A stretch of DNA of 5,207 nucleotides, taken from assembly GCA_024404215.1 (NCBI GenBank), contig JAKSQI010000115.1, positions 1 through 5,207 on the forward strand. The letters are read 5' to 3'. Source of the stretch: Oscillospiraceae bacterium. Its GTDB lineage: Bacteria > Bacillota > Clostridia > Oscillospirales > Oscillospiraceae. Under the pieces are notes generated by a model. The model was not told the DNA's origin. It did no database searches and saw nothing but the letters and a program-made list of their open reading frames with translations. Positions 5,075-5,207 of the stretch are shown piece by piece. The translations under genes and the position numbers were made by a program. Positions within the stretch are counted from its first letter, which is position 1. Each line of letters starts with the position of its first letter.

Positions 5075-5207
5075 TTATTGTTTCCATCGTTTCAGCGTCG
5101 GGAACAGTTTTTCGCAGTACACTTTCATTTCCTCATTGGTCATGCCCGCCTGTGCACCGAATTGACTGCACATTTCGATATATTTCTCCATCGAAACCTT
5201 ATCGATG
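5075..5207 (-). CDS. Partial hypothetical protein, C-terminal 43 codons
   Basis: An open frame enters from the right edge and ends at TAA (5077-5075). The visible 43 residues are helical and amphipathic, with segments MEKYIEMCSQFG, GMTNEEMKVYCEKL and FPTLKRWKQ. I do not recognise the family. It is most simply the C-terminus of a larger gene. Alternatively, an internal ATG at residue 6, with AAGG about 5 nt before it, could start a 38-residue protein. The stop sits against the integrase remnant, so the frame may be a fusion or truncation made by that element. Confidence 0.5.
   Translation of the reverse strand, partial: IDKVSMEKYIEMCSQFGAQAGMTNEEMKVYCEKLFPTLKRWKQ

Noticed and set aside
1..5207. 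CRISPR array or other regularly spaced repeats
   Set aside because: No direct repeats with regular spacing were seen by eye on either strand.

Overview
The window looks like a chromosomal segment of a Clostridia-class Bacillota bacterium. The L11, L1 and NusG sequences resemble Oscillospiraceae/Ruminococcaceae-type gut organisms, but that placement is from memory and was not searched. Every supported gene is on the minus strand, so transcription runs from high to low coordinates.

Positions 1-2501 hold a conserved translation/secretion/transcription cluster. In transcription order it is rpmG (L33), secE, nusG, rplK (L11) and rplA (L1). Two candidate sigma-A-type promoters lie at 2446-2501, upstream of rpmG. 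The genes are tightly packed, and several Shine-Dalgarno sites sit inside the end of the preceding gene. The one large internal gap, nusG to rplK (126 nt), has the outline of an L1-binding autoregulatory leader. A strong intrinsic terminator follows rplA. Beyond it are two compact hairpins that could be an IS200/IS605-type element end or REP-like repeat. rplJ would be expected off the left edge but is not visible.

Positions 2560-4129 hold a two-gene unit. An unrecognised 146-aa protein overlaps its ribosome-binding site with a 373-aa lipoprotein. The lipoprotein carries an HCxxGKDRTG tyrosine/lipid-phosphatase motif and an N-terminal domain resembling the C-terminal barrel of SAM hydroxide adenosyltransferases. 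It is a probable surface-anchored phosphatase.

Positions 4130-5207 are more AT-rich and look accessory. They hold a 135-aa unrecognised protein with its own promoter-like sequence, a frameshifted scrap of a tyrosine recombinase C-terminus (LGH...Y motif), and the last 43 codons of an unidentified gene entering from the right edge. The change in composition and the dead integrase suggest past mobile-element activity beside the housekeeping cluster. I see no CRISPR array, rRNA, tRNA or intact transposase.
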